48,593 nt of DNA, from assembly GCA_029859805.1 (NCBI GenBank), contig JAOUCL010000005.1:1-48593 (forward strand), read 5' to 3'. Positions 1 to 9,863 of this stretch are shown in pieces; within the stretch, counting starts at the first letter, position 1, and each line of letters begins with the position of its first letter. Both the position numbers and the translations under genes were made by a program. The stretch is from Rhodospirillales bacterium (lineage in GTDB: Bacteria > Pseudomonadota > Alphaproteobacteria > Kiloniellales > JAKSDN01). The notes below the pieces were generated by a model. It was not told the origin of the DNA and did no database searches. It was given only the letters and a program-made list of their open reading frames with translations.

Positions 1-138
1 GAGTGCGCCGACACGATCTTCCGTCCGGTCCTCGGTGTTCAGGTGGACCTGGCGGCTCGAAAGCTCGAGCGGCTCGGCCGCGCTCGCGGCGCCCGGCGCC
101 AGAAGAGCCAGGACAAGGATGCAGTACCTCAAGGTCAT
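1..138 (-). CDS. Exported protein, N-terminal fragment truncated by window edge (possibly esterase-like/phytase-like family)
   Basis: Reverse strand from ATG at 138 reads MTLRYCILVLALLAPGAASAAEPLELSSRQVHLNTEDRTEDRVGAL with no stop to the edge; classic signal peptide. Family guess from N-terminal resemblance only. Confidence 0.55.
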   Translation of the reverse strand, partial: MTLRYCILVLALLAPGAASAAEPLELSSRQVHLNTEDRTEDRVGAL

Positions 139-272
139 GGCCTCTCTTTAGCCGATTCGCGGCGCGTCCGCAGGCACTTCCTCACGATTGCGTGAGACCC
201 CGTGCCCGGAACGTGCCTTTCCGCGGCATTTGCGGCATAGAAGACCAAAGGTTGAACCGAGGGAGGAAAGCC

Positions 273-1037
273 ATGTCGTCGCTTGCCCGCCGCCAGGTCC
301 TGACCGGACTGGCCCAATTGCCCCTGGCCGCCGTGCTCGCCGATCCGCGCCTGGCGCGCGCCGCCGCCGCCGGGCTGGAGAGCGTGTCGATCACCACCAA
401 GGGCGGCCGGAAGGTCGCCGCGGCGCTCGCCCTGCCCAAGGCCGTGCCCGCCCCCGCCGTGCTGCTGGTCCACGAGTGGTGGGGCCTGAACGATCAGATC
501 AAGGCCGTGGCCGCCCAGCTCGCCAAGGAAGGCTACGTGGCGCTGGCGGTCGACCTGTACGACGGCGGGGTGGCCGACACGCCCGACGGCGCGCGCGCCC
601 TGATGCAGCAGGTCGACGGCGACGCGGCGACTGACACCCTGGTCTCGTGGACCGGCTGGCTGCGTGCTCATGATCGGGTCGGCGAGCGGATCGCCACGAT
701 CGGCTGGTGCTTCGGCGGCGGCTGGTCGCTGAACGCCTCGATCGCCGCGCCGGTCGAGGCCACGGTGGTCTACTACGGCCGGGTCAACCGCACGGCCGAA
801 GACCTGAAGAACCTAAAGGGTCCCGTGCTCGGTCACTTCGCGACGCGGGACGGGTGGATCAACCAGGAGATGGTCGGTGGCTTCGAGACGGCCATGAAGA
901 AGGCAGGCAAAAGCGTCAAGAACCACTGGTACGAGGCCGACCACGCCTTCGCCAACCCGACCAGCGCGCGTTACGACGAGGCCGACGCCAAGCTGGCCTG
1001 GCAGCGCACGCTCGCGTTCTTCAAAGCAAACCTGTAG
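273..1037 (+). CDS. Dienelactone hydrolase family protein with twin-arginine-like signal
   Basis: Start ATG at 273 preceded by GGGAGG; SLARRQVLTGLAQLPLAA leader; LVHEWWGLN, catalytic Cys in GWCFGGG, Asp in ATRDGW and His in EADHAF. Confidence 0.9.
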   Translation: MSSLARRQVLTGLAQLPLAAVLADPRLARAAAAGLESVSITTKGGRKVAAALALPKAVPAPAVLLVHEWWGLNDQIKAVAAQLAKEGYVALAVDLYDGGVADTPDGARALMQQVDGDAATDTLVSWTGWLRAHDRVGERIATIGWCFGGGWSLNASIAAPVEATVVYYGRVNRTAEDLKNLKGPVLGHFATRDGWINQEMVGGFETAMKKAGKSVKNHWYEADHAFANPTSARYDEADAKLAWQRTLAFFKANL

Positions 1038-1067
1038 CCCGCCCGGCGCGCAACCGCCCGGTCATTC

Positions 1068-1184
1068 CTAAAGGCCACCGAAGAAGGGCGTGAGCAGCAC
1101 CAGGAAGAAGGGGGCCGAGATCGCGAGGCCCGCCAGGATCGCGAGACCGTCTATTGCGATGACGCCGACTTTTCGCCAGAACAC
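1068..1184 (-). CDS. 38-aa single-span membrane microprotein (GTG start), not in ORF track
   Basis: Reverse strand GTG(1184)...TAG(1068): MFWRKVGVIAIDGLAILAGLAISAPFFLVLLTPFFGGL; GGGAG about 10 nt upstream; basic N-terminus followed by hydrophobic span. Confidence 0.55.
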   Translation of the reverse strand: MFWRKVGVIAIDGLAILAGLAISAPFFLVLLTPFFGGL

Positions 1185-1254
1185 GAGCCTATCTCCCTTC
1201 GGCGGCTTCCCTAGCAGCCGCTATCTGCACCTGGGGCGGGTTTCCAGGGGGTCA

Positions 1255-1270
1255 AGTGACGAGCGTCACA
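1255..1270. promoter_or_regulatory. CRP-like palindrome AGTGA-CGAGCG-TCACA
   Basis: Matches TGTGA-N6-TCACA at 9 of 10 half-site bases; upstream of the 38-aa ORF and adjacent to a Crp/Fnr gene. Confidence 0.5.
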
Positions 1271-1320
1271 CTTGGTGCAGATTTTCTGGATTTCTCTAGG
1301 GAAGCTTGTAGCGCCGGCCG

Positions 1321-2025
1321 TTAAGGCGCCTCGGTCCGCCGGGCGTCGACGTAGGCTTCAAGCTTGTCGCGATCGGATAGATAGAGCACCCGGCCGCGGC
1401 GCCGGACCAGGCCGCCGCGGTAGAGCTGGCCGAGCGCGCGGGCGACCGTCTCGCGGGTCGTGCTGACGCGGCTGGCGATCTCGCGCAGCGGCGGCAGCTG
1501 GCGCACCACCCAGCGCCCCGGCACCGCCGCGTCGGGTTCGGCCATGCGCAGCAGTTCCGCAAAGACCCGGTGACTCGCCGCCAGCGTGCTGAGCTCCATG
1601 ATACGCAGGTCGCCCGCGCGCACCATCTGCGTGAGCCGCTGGAGCAGCCTGTACGTGACCCCCGCCCGGTTCTGCAGCAGCTCGACGAAGGCCTCCGAGG
1701 GCAGGATCGCCAGAAGCGTGTCTTCGCTGGCGACGACGCCCGCCGAGCGCGGCTTGCTATCGATCGCGGAGAGCTCGCCGAAGCAATCCCCGGGCCCGAT
1801 GGTCGCGAAGGCGACCTCGCGGCCCGAGAGCGAGACGTTGACGACATTGACGGCGCCCTGGGCGACAAAGAAGACCTCCCGGCTGTCGCTGCCATGGGCG
1901 AGAATATGTTCGCCGCTCTTGTACCGCTGCCAGCGGCAGCGCGCTTCGAGACGTCGGCGCTCCGCGTCCTCGAGGTCCTCGAAGATCTCGATGTGCGCTA
2001 GGTTTCTGGCGTCGTCAGGCTCCAC
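1321..2025 (-). CDS. Crp/Fnr family transcriptional regulator
   Basis: cNMP-binding fold (GEHILAHGSDSREVFFVAQGAVNVV...GPGDCFGELSAID) and HTH REIASRVSTTRETVARALGQL. GTG start at 2025 with GGGGAAGG upstream; the longer ORF to 2850 overlaps the next gene and is not needed. Confidence 0.85.
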   Translation of the reverse strand: MEPDDARNLAHIEIFEDLEDAERRRLEARCRWQRYKSGEHILAHGSDSREVFFVAQGAVNVVNVSLSGREVAFATIGPGDCFGELSAIDSKPRSAGVVASEDTLLAILPSEAFVELLQNRAGVTYRLLQRLTQMVRAGDLRIMELSTLAASHRVFAELLRMAEPDAAVPGRWVVRQLPPLREIASRVSTTRETVARALGQLYRGGLVRRRGRVLYLSDRDKLEAYVDARRTEAP

Positions 2026-2096
2026 GACAGCGCCTTCCCCAAGATCAGGGCCGCTGGACTCTGAGCATACCCTAGCGAAACGGCCCGGATCGGGAC

Positions 2097-2978
2097 TCAG
2101 CCGATCCTCCGCAGCCACGCGGAGACGGCCCGGCCGATGTCGTCCGGGCTGTCTTCCTGGATGAAGTGGCTGCCCTTGACCGTGACCTCCTCCTGATTCG
2201 GCCAGCCGCGGCAGAAGTCGCGCTGCGAGCCGCGCAGAATGGCGCCCGGCTCGGCATTGACGAAGAGCTTCGGCAGGTCGCTCTCGCGGAGCCATTCGCC
2301 GTAGCCGCGGACGATCTCGACCACGTCGGCGGGCTCGCCCTCCAGGGGGATCTCGCGCGGCCAGGTCAGGGTCGGCCGCCGGCTCTCGCCGGGCTCGCGG
2401 TAGGGCCGCCGGTAGACCGCCATCTCTTCGTCGCTCAAGTCCCGCAACACCGCGCCAGGCAGGATCTGCTCGACGAAGACGTTCTGCTCCAGCACCATAT
2501 TCTCGCCGGCCGGCGAACGGAAGGCCTGGAACACCTGGCGCACCGGCGGCGGCCAGTCGTCCCAGGTCACGGGCTGGACGATGGCCTCCATGTAGGCGAT
2601 GCCCTTGACCGCGTCGCGGTGCCGCGCGGCCCAGTCGAAACCCAGCGCCGAGCCCCAGTCGTGGACCACGAAGGTGACGTTCGAGGCCACGCCGAGTTCC
2701 GCCAGCAGCCCGTCGAGGTGGGCGCGGTGTTCGACAAAGCGGTAGCGGCCGGGGCCGCTGTCTTCCAGCTTGTCGCTGTCGCCCATGCCGATCAAATCGG
2801 GCGCGATCAGCCGGCCCTGCCCCTCGAGATGCGGCATCACGTTGCGCCACAGATAGGACGAGGTCGGGTTGCCGTGGAGGAAGACGATCGGGTCGCCGTT
2901 GCCGGCCTCGACATAGGCCATCGACCTGCCCTTCACCGTCACCCGCTGCTTTTCGTATCGTTCCGCCGCTGGAATCAT
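2097..2978 (-). CDS. dhaA: Haloalkane dehalogenase, HLD-II / Renilla-luciferase-like alpha/beta hydrolase
   Basis: [26 protein letters not shown] nucleophile, GIAYMEAI catalytic acid, GSHFIQED histidine. Confidence 0.88.
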   Translation of the reverse strand: MIPAAERYEKQRVTVKGRSMAYVEAGNGDPIVFLHGNPTSSYLWRNVMPHLEGQGRLIAPDLIGMGDSDKLEDSGPGRYRFVEHRAHLDGLLAELGVASNVTFVVHDWGSALGFDWAARHRDAVKGIAYMEAIVQPVTWDDWPPPVRQVFQAFRSPAGENMVLEQNVFVEQILPGAVLRDLSDEEMAVYRRPYREPGESRRPTLTWPREIPLEGEPADVVEIVRGYGEWLRESDLPKLFVNAEPGAILRGSQRDFCRGWPNQEEVTVKGSHFIQEDSPDDIGRAVSAWLRRIG

Positions 2979-3007
2979 GGCCTGTCCGCTCCCTGCTTTT
3001 CCGCTCC

Positions 3008-4879
3008 CTAGCGCCTCCCGCCGGCCCGACGACGGACGGGGAATTCGTGCGCCGGCTCCTCGTCGAACAGCTCGGTCAGCTTTTCCATCATGGTGCCGCC
3101 CAGCTGCTCGGCGTCGATGATGGTGACCGCCCGGCGGTAGTAGCGGGTCACGTCATGGCCGATGCCGATCGCAACCAGCTCGACCGGCGAGCGGGTCTCG
3201 ATCCAGTCGATCGCCTCGCGCAAATGGCGCTCAAGGTAGTTGCCGGGATTGACCGAGAGCGTCGAGTCGTCGACCGGCGCGCCGTCGGAGATCACCATCA
3301 GGATGCGGCGCTGCTCCGGCCGGCCGAGCAGCCGCTGGTGCGCCCACAGCAGCGCCTCGCCGTCGATGTTCTCCTTGAGGATGCCCTCGCGCAGCATCAG
3401 GCCCAGGTTCTTGCGCGTGCGCCGCCAGGGCGCGTCGGCCGGCTTGTAGACGATGTGGCGCAGGTCGTTGAGCCGGCCCGGGCCCGCCGGCTTGCCGGCC
3501 GCGATCCAGCGCTCGCGCGACTGGCCGCCTTTCCACATGCGCGTCGTGAAGCCCAGGATCTCGACCTTGACGCCGCAGCGTTCCAGCGTGTGGGCCAGGA
3601 TGTCCGCGCTCATCGCCGCGACGGTGATCGGCCGGCCGCGCATCGAGCCGGAGTTGTCGATCAGCAGCGAGACCACGGTATCGCGGAACTCGGTCTCCTT
3701 CTCCTGCTTGAAGGACAGCGAGTGCGCCGGATTGACCACGACCCGGGCGAGGCGGGCGGTGTCCAGCAGGCCTTCCTCCAGGTTGAAGTTCCAGGCCCGG
3801 GTCTGCTTGGCCAGCAGGCGGCGCTGCAGACGGTTGGCGAGGCGGGCGATCACCCCGTGCAGATGCGCCAGCTGCTGATCGAGCAACTGGCGCAGACGGC
3901 CGAGCTCGTCGGCGTCGCAGAGCTGGTCGGCCTCGACCACCTCGTCGAACTCGGTGCAGAAGGTGCGGTAGGCGTTCTCGCGCTCCGCGTTGCGGCGGTC
4001 GTCGAAGTCCGGCGGCCGGCCGGGCTGGCCGGGCTCCTCGTCGCCGGCGCCCGACATCATCTCGCCGTCGACCTCGGCCGCCTGCTCGTCGCTGCCCTCG
4101 GCGTCGCCGGCCTCGGCCAGCTCGCCTTCCAGGCTGCTCGGGCTGTCGGAATCGCTCTCGCCGCCCTCGCCCTGGGCTTCGTTCGGATCGGTCTCGGCGT
4201 CTTCGCCCTGGCTCTCGCTGTCCTCGTCGCCGAGCGGCTCGTCCTCGGTGCTGCTGTCCATGTCCAGGTGGTCGAGCATCTCGCGGACCGTTTCGGCATA
4301 GGCGGCCTGGTCCGCCGCCCGCTCGTTCAGCCGGCCGAGATCCTGCAGCACCCGCGGGTCGAGCGCCGGCCGCCACAGATCGACCATGGCCCTGGCCGCC
4401 GCCGGCGGCGCCTGACCGGTCATGGCCTCGCGGGCCAGCACCCTGAGCACTTCGGTGAGCGGCGCCTCCTCGCGGCTGGTGGCCCGGTTGTAACCGCGGC
4501 TGCGGTAGCGCTCGTCCCAGGCCGCGTCCAGGTTGGCCGCGACCCCCGCCATGTGTCGCATGCCGAGCGACTCGCAGCGGGCCTGCTCGACCGCGTCGAA
4601 GATCTCAGCCGCCGTGGACTCGGCCGGCCGCTGGCGGGCGTGCAAGGTCCCGTCGTGATGGCGCAGCTTCAGCGCCAGAGTGTCGGCCTCGCCGCGCACT
4701 TGGGCGATCTCGTCGATCGGAAGGTCGCGCGACGGCAGCGGCAAGCGCGCCTCGGTGCCGACCAGCCCTTGCGGATTGGGCACGAAGGCGGCGGTGACGT
4801 CGTCACGCTCGGCGATCGCGCGGATTGCCGCGCCCGTCGCGCGCCTGAATCGCTCCAGCGGCTGTTCGGACTGCGTCAC
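3008..4879 (-). CDS. cobT: Cobaltochelatase subunit CobT
   Basis: [21 protein letters not shown], acidic central region, adjacent to cobS. Confidence 0.95.
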   Translation of the reverse strand: MTQSEQPLERFRRATGAAIRAIAERDDVTAAFVPNPQGLVGTEARLPLPSRDLPIDEIAQVRGEADTLALKLRHHDGTLHARQRPAESTAAEIFDAVEQARCESLGMRHMAGVAANLDAAWDERYRSRGYNRATSREEAPLTEVLRVLAREAMTGQAPPAAARAMVDLWRPALDPRVLQDLGRLNERAADQAAYAETVREMLDHLDMDSSTEDEPLGDEDSESQGEDAETDPNEAQGEGGESDSDSPSSLEGELAEAGDAEGSDEQAAEVDGEMMSGAGDEEPGQPGRPPDFDDRRNAERENAYRTFCTEFDEVVEADQLCDADELGRLRQLLDQQLAHLHGVIARLANRLQRRLLAKQTRAWNFNLEEGLLDTARLARVVVNPAHSLSFKQEKETEFRDTVVSLLIDNSGSMRGRPITVAAMSADILAHTLERCGVKVEILGFTTRMWKGGQSRERWIAAGKPAGPGRLNDLRHIVYKPADAPWRRTRKNLGLMLREGILKENIDGEALLWAHQRLLGRPEQRRILMVISDGAPVDDSTLSVNPGNYLERHLREAIDWIETRSPVELVAIGIGHDVTRYYRRAVTIIDAEQLGGTMMEKLTELFDEEPAHEFPVRRRAGGRR

Positions 4880-4897
4880 GACCGCCCCCGGGCCCGG

Positions 4898-5899
4898 TCA
4901 GACCAGGGTCGCTTTGACGCCGCTCTCGACCAGCTCCGTACCGAAGCAGCGCTGGTAGTACTCGGCCACCGTGGCGCGCTCCATCTCGTCGCACTTGTTC
5001 ACGAAGGTGACCCGAAAGGCGAAGGCGATGTCGTCGAAAATCTTCGCGTTCTCGGCCCAGGTGATCACCGTGCGCGGGCTCATGACGGTCGAGATGTCGC
5101 CGTTGATGAAGCCGCTGCGTGTCAGGTCGGCGAGCGAGACCATCGCGGCCACCTTGTCGCGCCCTTCCTTGGTGTCGTAGTCCGGGCACTTCGCCAGCAC
5201 GATGTTGACCTCCTCGCCGTGCGGCAGGTAGTTGAGCGTGGCGACGATGTTCCAGCGGTCCATCTGGCCCTGGTTGATCTGCTGGGTGCCGTGATAGAGG
5301 CCCGTGGTATCGCCCAGGCCCACGGTGTTGGCGGTCGCGAAGAGGCGGAAGGCCGGATGCGGCCGGATCACCGTGTTCTGGTCGAGCAGGGTCAGCTTGC
5401 CCTCGACCTCGAGCACTCGCTGGATCACGAACATCACATCCGGGCGACCGACATCGTACTCGTCGAACACCAGGGCGGTCGGCCGCCGCAGCGCCCAGGG
5501 CAGCAGGCCCTCGCGGAACTCGGTCACCTGCTTGCCGTCCTTGAGAACGATGGCGTCCTTGCCGATCAGGTCGATCCGGCTGATATGGCTGTCCAGGTTG
5601 ATGCGGATGCAGGGCCAGTTCAGGCGCGCGGCGACCTGCTCGATGTGGGTCGACTTGCCGGTCCCGTGATAGCCCTGAACGATGACACGCCGGTTGTGCG
5701 CGAAACCGGCCAGGATTGCGAGCGTCGTGTCGTGGTCGAAGCGATAGGCCTCGTCCAGGTCCGGCACGTAATCGCCCGCGTGGCTGAAGGCCGGGGCCTG
5801 CATGTCGCAGTCGATCCCGAAGGACTGCCGCACCGAGACCGTGATGTCGGGCACGTCGTTGTGCGGCTCGGTGCCGCCGTTCGTGTTTGCTGAGACCAT
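4898..5899 (-). CDS. cobS: Cobaltochelatase subunit CobS (AAA+)
   Basis: Walker [30 protein letters not shown], CobS N-terminal signature. Confidence 0.95.
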   Translation of the reverse strand: MVSANTNGGTEPHNDVPDITVSVRQSFGIDCDMQAPAFSHAGDYVPDLDEAYRFDHDTTLAILAGFAHNRRVIVQGYHGTGKSTHIEQVAARLNWPCIRINLDSHISRIDLIGKDAIVLKDGKQVTEFREGLLPWALRRPTALVFDEYDVGRPDVMFVIQRVLEVEGKLTLLDQNTVIRPHPAFRLFATANTVGLGDTTGLYHGTQQINQGQMDRWNIVATLNYLPHGEEVNIVLAKCPDYDTKEGRDKVAAMVSLADLTRSGFINGDISTVMSPRTVITWAENAKIFDDIAFAFRVTFVNKCDEMERATVAEYYQRCFGTELVESGVKATLV

Positions 5900-5954
5900 C
5901 GGGGTTTTCGTTCCTGCTAGGGGTGGTCGAGAGTCCGAAACCCGGACCGTTCGG

Positions 5955-6515
5955 TCACTGCACGAAGCTGTGCTTCAGGGTCGAATAGGCTTCGTTGACC
6001 AGCTTCAGCTGCTCCTCGGCCGCCTTGTCGTTGCCGTTTGCATCCGGATGCAAACGCTTCACCAGTTCTATATAGCGCGCTTTTATCTCAGGAAAAGTGA
6101 TCGGACGCTTCAATTCGAGCACGGCGAGCGCCCGCTCGTCCCTGCTGTGCTGCCGGGCGGACTTGTGTCCGGCCTTGGCGGAGCCGTTGCCGAATTCCCG
6201 CTCCAGGTTCTCTCTGGCCTGCTCCTCGGCCTTGCTGTAGTCGGCGCCCAGCGGCCAGGACGGCCGCTCCCAGACCGTGTCGACGCGCCGCTGCGCTTCG
6301 ATCTCGTCCTCGCTCATGCCGACGAAATAGTCCCAGGCCTTGTTGTAGTCCCTAACGTGCTCTAGGCAGAACCAGTAGTAGTCGGTCAACTGGTCACGGG
6401 ATTTGGGTGCCCGGTAGCCCCCCGGCTCGACGCAGTCCGAGTGCTGACAAGGCCGGTGGGACTCGTCGGGGCTGCGGAAGGGCTCGAAAATCGCTTCTGG
6501 TGTCGGGCGTGCCAT
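5955..6515 (-). CDS. J-domain (DnaJ-like) protein
   Basis: C-terminal J domain with HPD ([10 protein letters not shown]), N-terminal Cys/His-rich segment; follows the usual cobS neighbourhood. Confidence 0.88.
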   Translation of the reverse strand: MARPTPEAIFEPFRSPDESHRPCQHSDCVEPGGYRAPKSRDQLTDYYWFCLEHVRDYNKAWDYFVGMSEDEIEAQRRVDTVWERPSWPLGADYSKAEEQARENLEREFGNGSAKAGHKSARQHSRDERALAVLELKRPITFPEIKARYIELVKRLHPDANGNDKAAEEQLKLVNEAYSTLKHSFVQ

Positions 6516-6705
6516 GGCATGAGTATGGTCGTGGCTCCCGGCCCTGGCAAGGCGGGCCGGAGGCCTATTTGACTGCGCAATCGCGCGGCGAACGGCCCAA
6601 TATATGGGCCCAAAGCTTAATTTTCCGGACCCGTTGATGGTAAACGGGCGAGGTCTTGCCGGGTCCCGAAGGCCGGGGTGGCCGCCTCCGCCCGGGATGC
6701 CGCCG

Positions 6706-7284
6706 TCAATCCCCCGTGTAATGCTCCGGCCACAGGGTCTTGACGGTCTCGCCGTCGCTCTTGAAGGCGTGGCAGGAATCTATCAGGGGAGGTTTGCCGG
6801 GGCGCGGGTTTTCCTGGGCCTTCTTGGCCAGCACCGGATAGAGGCTCTGGTAGGCCACGGTCGCCATGGCCAGGAGCATCTCCATCAAGTGTGTGCAGCC
6901 TTCGACTCCGCCGAGCTTTTCGCGCACGGTCTGACGCCAGCCGCGGCCGAGCCGCACGCCGATCATGCGCTTGAAATTGGGCGTGATCGCCGGACAGATC
7001 GCAAAGGGCCCGGCCGCCGTCGCGGCCTCGATGTCGCGGACCACCAGCTCCTCGTCGATGGTGAGGCGGATCCACATGTCGTGCAGCGCCTCGCCGGGCT
7101 GGACCTCGCCGCGGTGCCGGTTCGTGAAGGCGTAGGTCTTGGTGTCCGTCATGTGGCCTTCGATGTCCCAAAGGCCATCGCTGCGTCGGTAGCCGCCGAA
7201 TTCGTAACGGCGGGTGTGAAGCCGCTCACGCTCGGCGGGCGGAGTGAGCGGCGTGGCGGTGTCGGTGGGTGCGTTGTCGAGCAT
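6706..7284 (-). CDS. DUF2889 domain-containing protein
   Basis: Protein MLDNAPTDTATPLTPPAERERLHTRRYEFGGYRRSDGLWDIEGHMTDTKTYAF... resembles DUF2889 family. Confidence 0.8.
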   Translation of the reverse strand: MLDNAPTDTATPLTPPAERERLHTRRYEFGGYRRSDGLWDIEGHMTDTKTYAFTNRHRGEVQPGEALHDMWIRLTIDEELVVRDIEAATAAGPFAICPAITPNFKRMIGVRLGRGWRQTVREKLGGVEGCTHLMEMLLAMATVAYQSLYPVLAKKAQENPRPGKPPLIDSCHAFKSDGETVKTLWPEHYTGD

Positions 7285-7361
7285 TGAGTCGATATAGTGC
7301 GGCGCGGCAGGCGGTCAACCGATAGCCGGTCTGTCTCCGCCGGATGGTTAGGACGCCGCCT

Positions 7362-8666
7362 TCAGCCGTCCGAGGCAACCTCGGGCTCGGCGGACTCGGT
7401 CGCGGCGTGCGGGGTCACTTTGATCGAGGTGATTTGGTTGCGCTGGCGGCCGAGAATCTCGAAGCGGAAACCGTGAAAGGCGAAGACCTGCCCGACTTCG
7501 GGAATCCGCCTAGCCTCGTGCAGCACCAGGCCGGCCACGGTCGAGGCCTCGTCGTCGGGCAGGCGCCATTCGAACATGCGGTTCAGATCGCGGATCGTGA
7601 CCCGGCCCTCGACCACGCAGGAGCCGTCCGTCAGCTGACCGACGCCCTCCACCTCGACGTCGTGCTCGTCGGCGATCTCGCCGACTATTTCCTCCAGAAT
7701 ATCTTCGAGGGTGACGATGCCGAGCAGCTCGCCGTACTCATCGACAACGATGGCAAAATGCTCATGCCTGTGGCGGAAGGCTCCGAGCTGCGACAACAGG
7801 TCGGTCGTCTCCGGTATGAACCAGGGTTCGTTGGCGATCGCGGTCACGTCCAGATCGCCCAGCTCGCCGCCGGCCGTCTGGACGGCACGCAACAGGGCCT
7901 TGGCATGCAGCACGCCGACGATGTTGTCCTTGGTGTCGCGCCAAAGGGGCAGGCGGGTGTAGGGGCTATCCAGGACCTCCGTCAAGATCTGGGCCGGTGG
8001 CAGCCCGGCGTCGATCGTCACCATGTTGCGCCGGTGGATCATGATTTCCTCGACCGCCACGTCGGCCAGATCGAGGATCGAGCGCAGCATTTGGCGTTCG
8101 TGGCGCTCCTCCTCGCCCTCGCCGGCGTGCAGGTCGATGGCCCCGCGCAACTCCTCTTCGCTGTGGCCCGGGCTCAGGCCGGTGCCGCCGCGCACGCCTA
8201 ACAGCCAGAGCGTGCCACGGGCGACGGCTTGCACGGCCAAGGTCACCGGTCCGAGAACCACGACGATCGGCCGCACGACCGGCGCCACGGCGAGGGCCAG
8301 GCGGTCGGCGTTGTGGATCGCGAAGGTCTTGGGCAGCACCTCGGCGAAGATCAACACCAACAGAGTCATCACCAGGGTCGCGTAGGCGACGCCGGCCTCG
8401 CCGAACCAGCCGATCAGCAAGCTGGTCGCGAGCGCCGAGGCCAGGATGTTGACCAGGTTGTTACCCAGCAGGATGACACCGATCAGGCGCTCCTTGGTGG
8501 CGAAGAGACGGTTGACCAACTGGGCGCGGTGGTCGCCCTGCTGTTCCAGCATGTGCATCCGGTGCCTGGAGGCCGCGGTCAGCGATGTCTCCGAGCCGGA
8601 GAAGAAGGCCGAGAGCAGCAGCAGCACCAGGATGGCGCCGACCGAGACGAATATCTCCATTTCCAT
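7362..8666 (-). CDS. HlyC/CorC family transporter (CNNM plus CBS domains)
   Basis: N-terminal TM DUF21 (AFFSGSETSLTAASRHR), CBS pair, C-terminal CorC/HlyC domain; start placed at MEMEIFVSVGAIL. Confidence 0.92.
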   Translation of the reverse strand: MEMEIFVSVGAILVLLLLSAFFSGSETSLTAASRHRMHMLEQQGDHRAQLVNRLFATKERLIGVILLGNNLVNILASALATSLLIGWFGEAGVAYATLVMTLLVLIFAEVLPKTFAIHNADRLALAVAPVVRPIVVVLGPVTLAVQAVARGTLWLLGVRGGTGLSPGHSEEELRGAIDLHAGEGEEERHERQMLRSILDLADVAVEEIMIHRRNMVTIDAGLPPAQILTEVLDSPYTRLPLWRDTKDNIVGVLHAKALLRAVQTAGGELGDLDVTAIANEPWFIPETTDLLSQLGAFRHRHEHFAIVVDEYGELLGIVTLEDILEEIVGEIADEHDVEVEGVGQLTDGSCVVEGRVTIRDLNRMFEWRLPDDEASTVAGLVLHEARRIPEVGQVFAFHGFRFEILGRQRNQITSIKVTPHAATESAEPEVASDG

Positions 8667-8747
8667 CTTCGATTTCTTGTCAGGTTGCTGTGATGGACAT
8701 GTTGCCAGTGCCGGTGGCCGCCGGCCCAAGGTCTCCCGAGCCCGGGC

Positions 8748-9863
8748 TCACGCGGCAAGGGTGTTGTTGAGCAGCGCTTCCACGTCGGCCAGGTTCACCT
8801 CCTGGCTAAGGAAGGCTTGGCCGATGCCGCGGGCCAGTACGAAGGTGATCTTGCCGTCGCGCACCTTCTTGTCGCGGCCCATGTGGTCGAGCAGAGCCTC
8901 GGCGCTCAGGACTTGCCCGTCCAGCGCTTCGAGGCCGGTCGGCAGGCCGATCGCGGCCAGGTGGCGCCTGACCCTGGCCGTTTCCTCCGGCGGGCAAAGG
9001 CCCAGTCGGGTCGAAAGATCGAAGGCGAGAGACAGTCCGATCGCAACGGCCTCGCCGTGCAGCAGATAGCCGCCATAGCCGAATTCCGCCTCGAGCGCGT
9101 GACCGAAGGTGTGACCGAGATTGAGCAGGGCGCGATGACCCGCCTCCCGTTCGTCGTCGGCGACGATGGCGGCCTTGTTGGCGCAACTGGTGAGCACGGC
9201 TTGGCGCCGCGCCATCGGGTCACCGTCGATCACGGCCGCGCCGTGGCTCTCCAGCCAGCCGAAGAAGTCCGGATCGTTGATCAGGCCGTACTTCACCACT
9301 TCGGCATAACCGGCGAGCAGGTCGCGGGGTGGCAGGGTGGAGAGCGCCTCGGTATCGGCCAGCACCAGACGGGGCTGGTGGAAGCTGCCGACCAGGTTCT
9401 TGCCCCGCGCGGTGTTGATCCCGGTCTTGCCGCCGACCGAGCTGTCGACCTGGGCCAGCAGCGTGGTCGGGATCTGGATGAAATTCAGGCCCCTGAGCAC
9501 GATACTCGCGGCAAAGCCGGTCAGGTCCCCGATGACCCCGCCGCCCAGGGCGACGAGTTGGGTGCCGCGCTCGACCTTGGCTTCCAGTAGGCGGTCCACC
9601 AGGTTTTCCAGGTGGGCGAAGTCCTTGGTCTTCTCGCCCGGCGGCAGAACGAGGGCCTCGTACGCGATGCCCGAATTGTCCAGGGAGCGTTCGACGGCCG
9701 CCAGGTGGAGCCTCGCGACGTTCTCGTCGGTAACGATCACCACCCGCTTCTGTTCCAGAAGCGGCGCCATCAGCCGCCCGGCCGAGGCAAGCAGCCCCTC
9801 GCCGACCAGAATGTCGTAGCTGCGCTCGGCGAGCGCGACGCGCAGGGAGGCGTGGCCGCTCAC
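8748..9863 (-). CDS. aroB: 3-dehydroquinate synthase
   Basis: ALGGGVIGDLTGFAAS, IPTTLLAQVDSSVGGKTGIN, NLGHTFGHALE motifs; ATGA overlap with aroK. Confidence 0.97.
   Translation of the reverse strand: MSGHASLRVALAERSYDILVGEGLLASAGRLMAPLLEQKRVVIVTDENVARLHLAAVERSLDNSGIAYEALVLPPGEKTKDFAHLENLVDRLLEAKVERGTQLVALGGGVIGDLTGFAASIVLRGLNFIQIPTTLLAQVDSSVGGKTGINTARGKNLVGSFHQPRLVLADTEALSTLPPRDLLAGYAEVVKYGLINDPDFFGWLESHGAAVIDGDPMARRQAVLTSCANKAAIVADDEREAGHRALLNLGHTFGHALEAEFGYGGYLLHGEAVAIGLSLAFDLSTRLGLCPPEETARVRRHLAAIGLPTGLEALDGQVLSAEALLDHMGRDKKVRDGKITFVLARGIGQAFLSQEVNLADVEALLNNTLAA

Noticed and set aside
2026-2850. N-terminal extension of the Crp/Fnr ORF (1321-2850)
   Set aside because: Overlaps the haloalkane dehalogenase in another frame; regulator homology begins near the GTG at 2025.
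3047-5893. 948-aa + strand ORF antisense to cobT and cobS
   Set aside because: Composition is His/Arg/Val/Leu-rich shadow translation of GC-rich codons; opposite strand encodes two unmistakable families across the same span.
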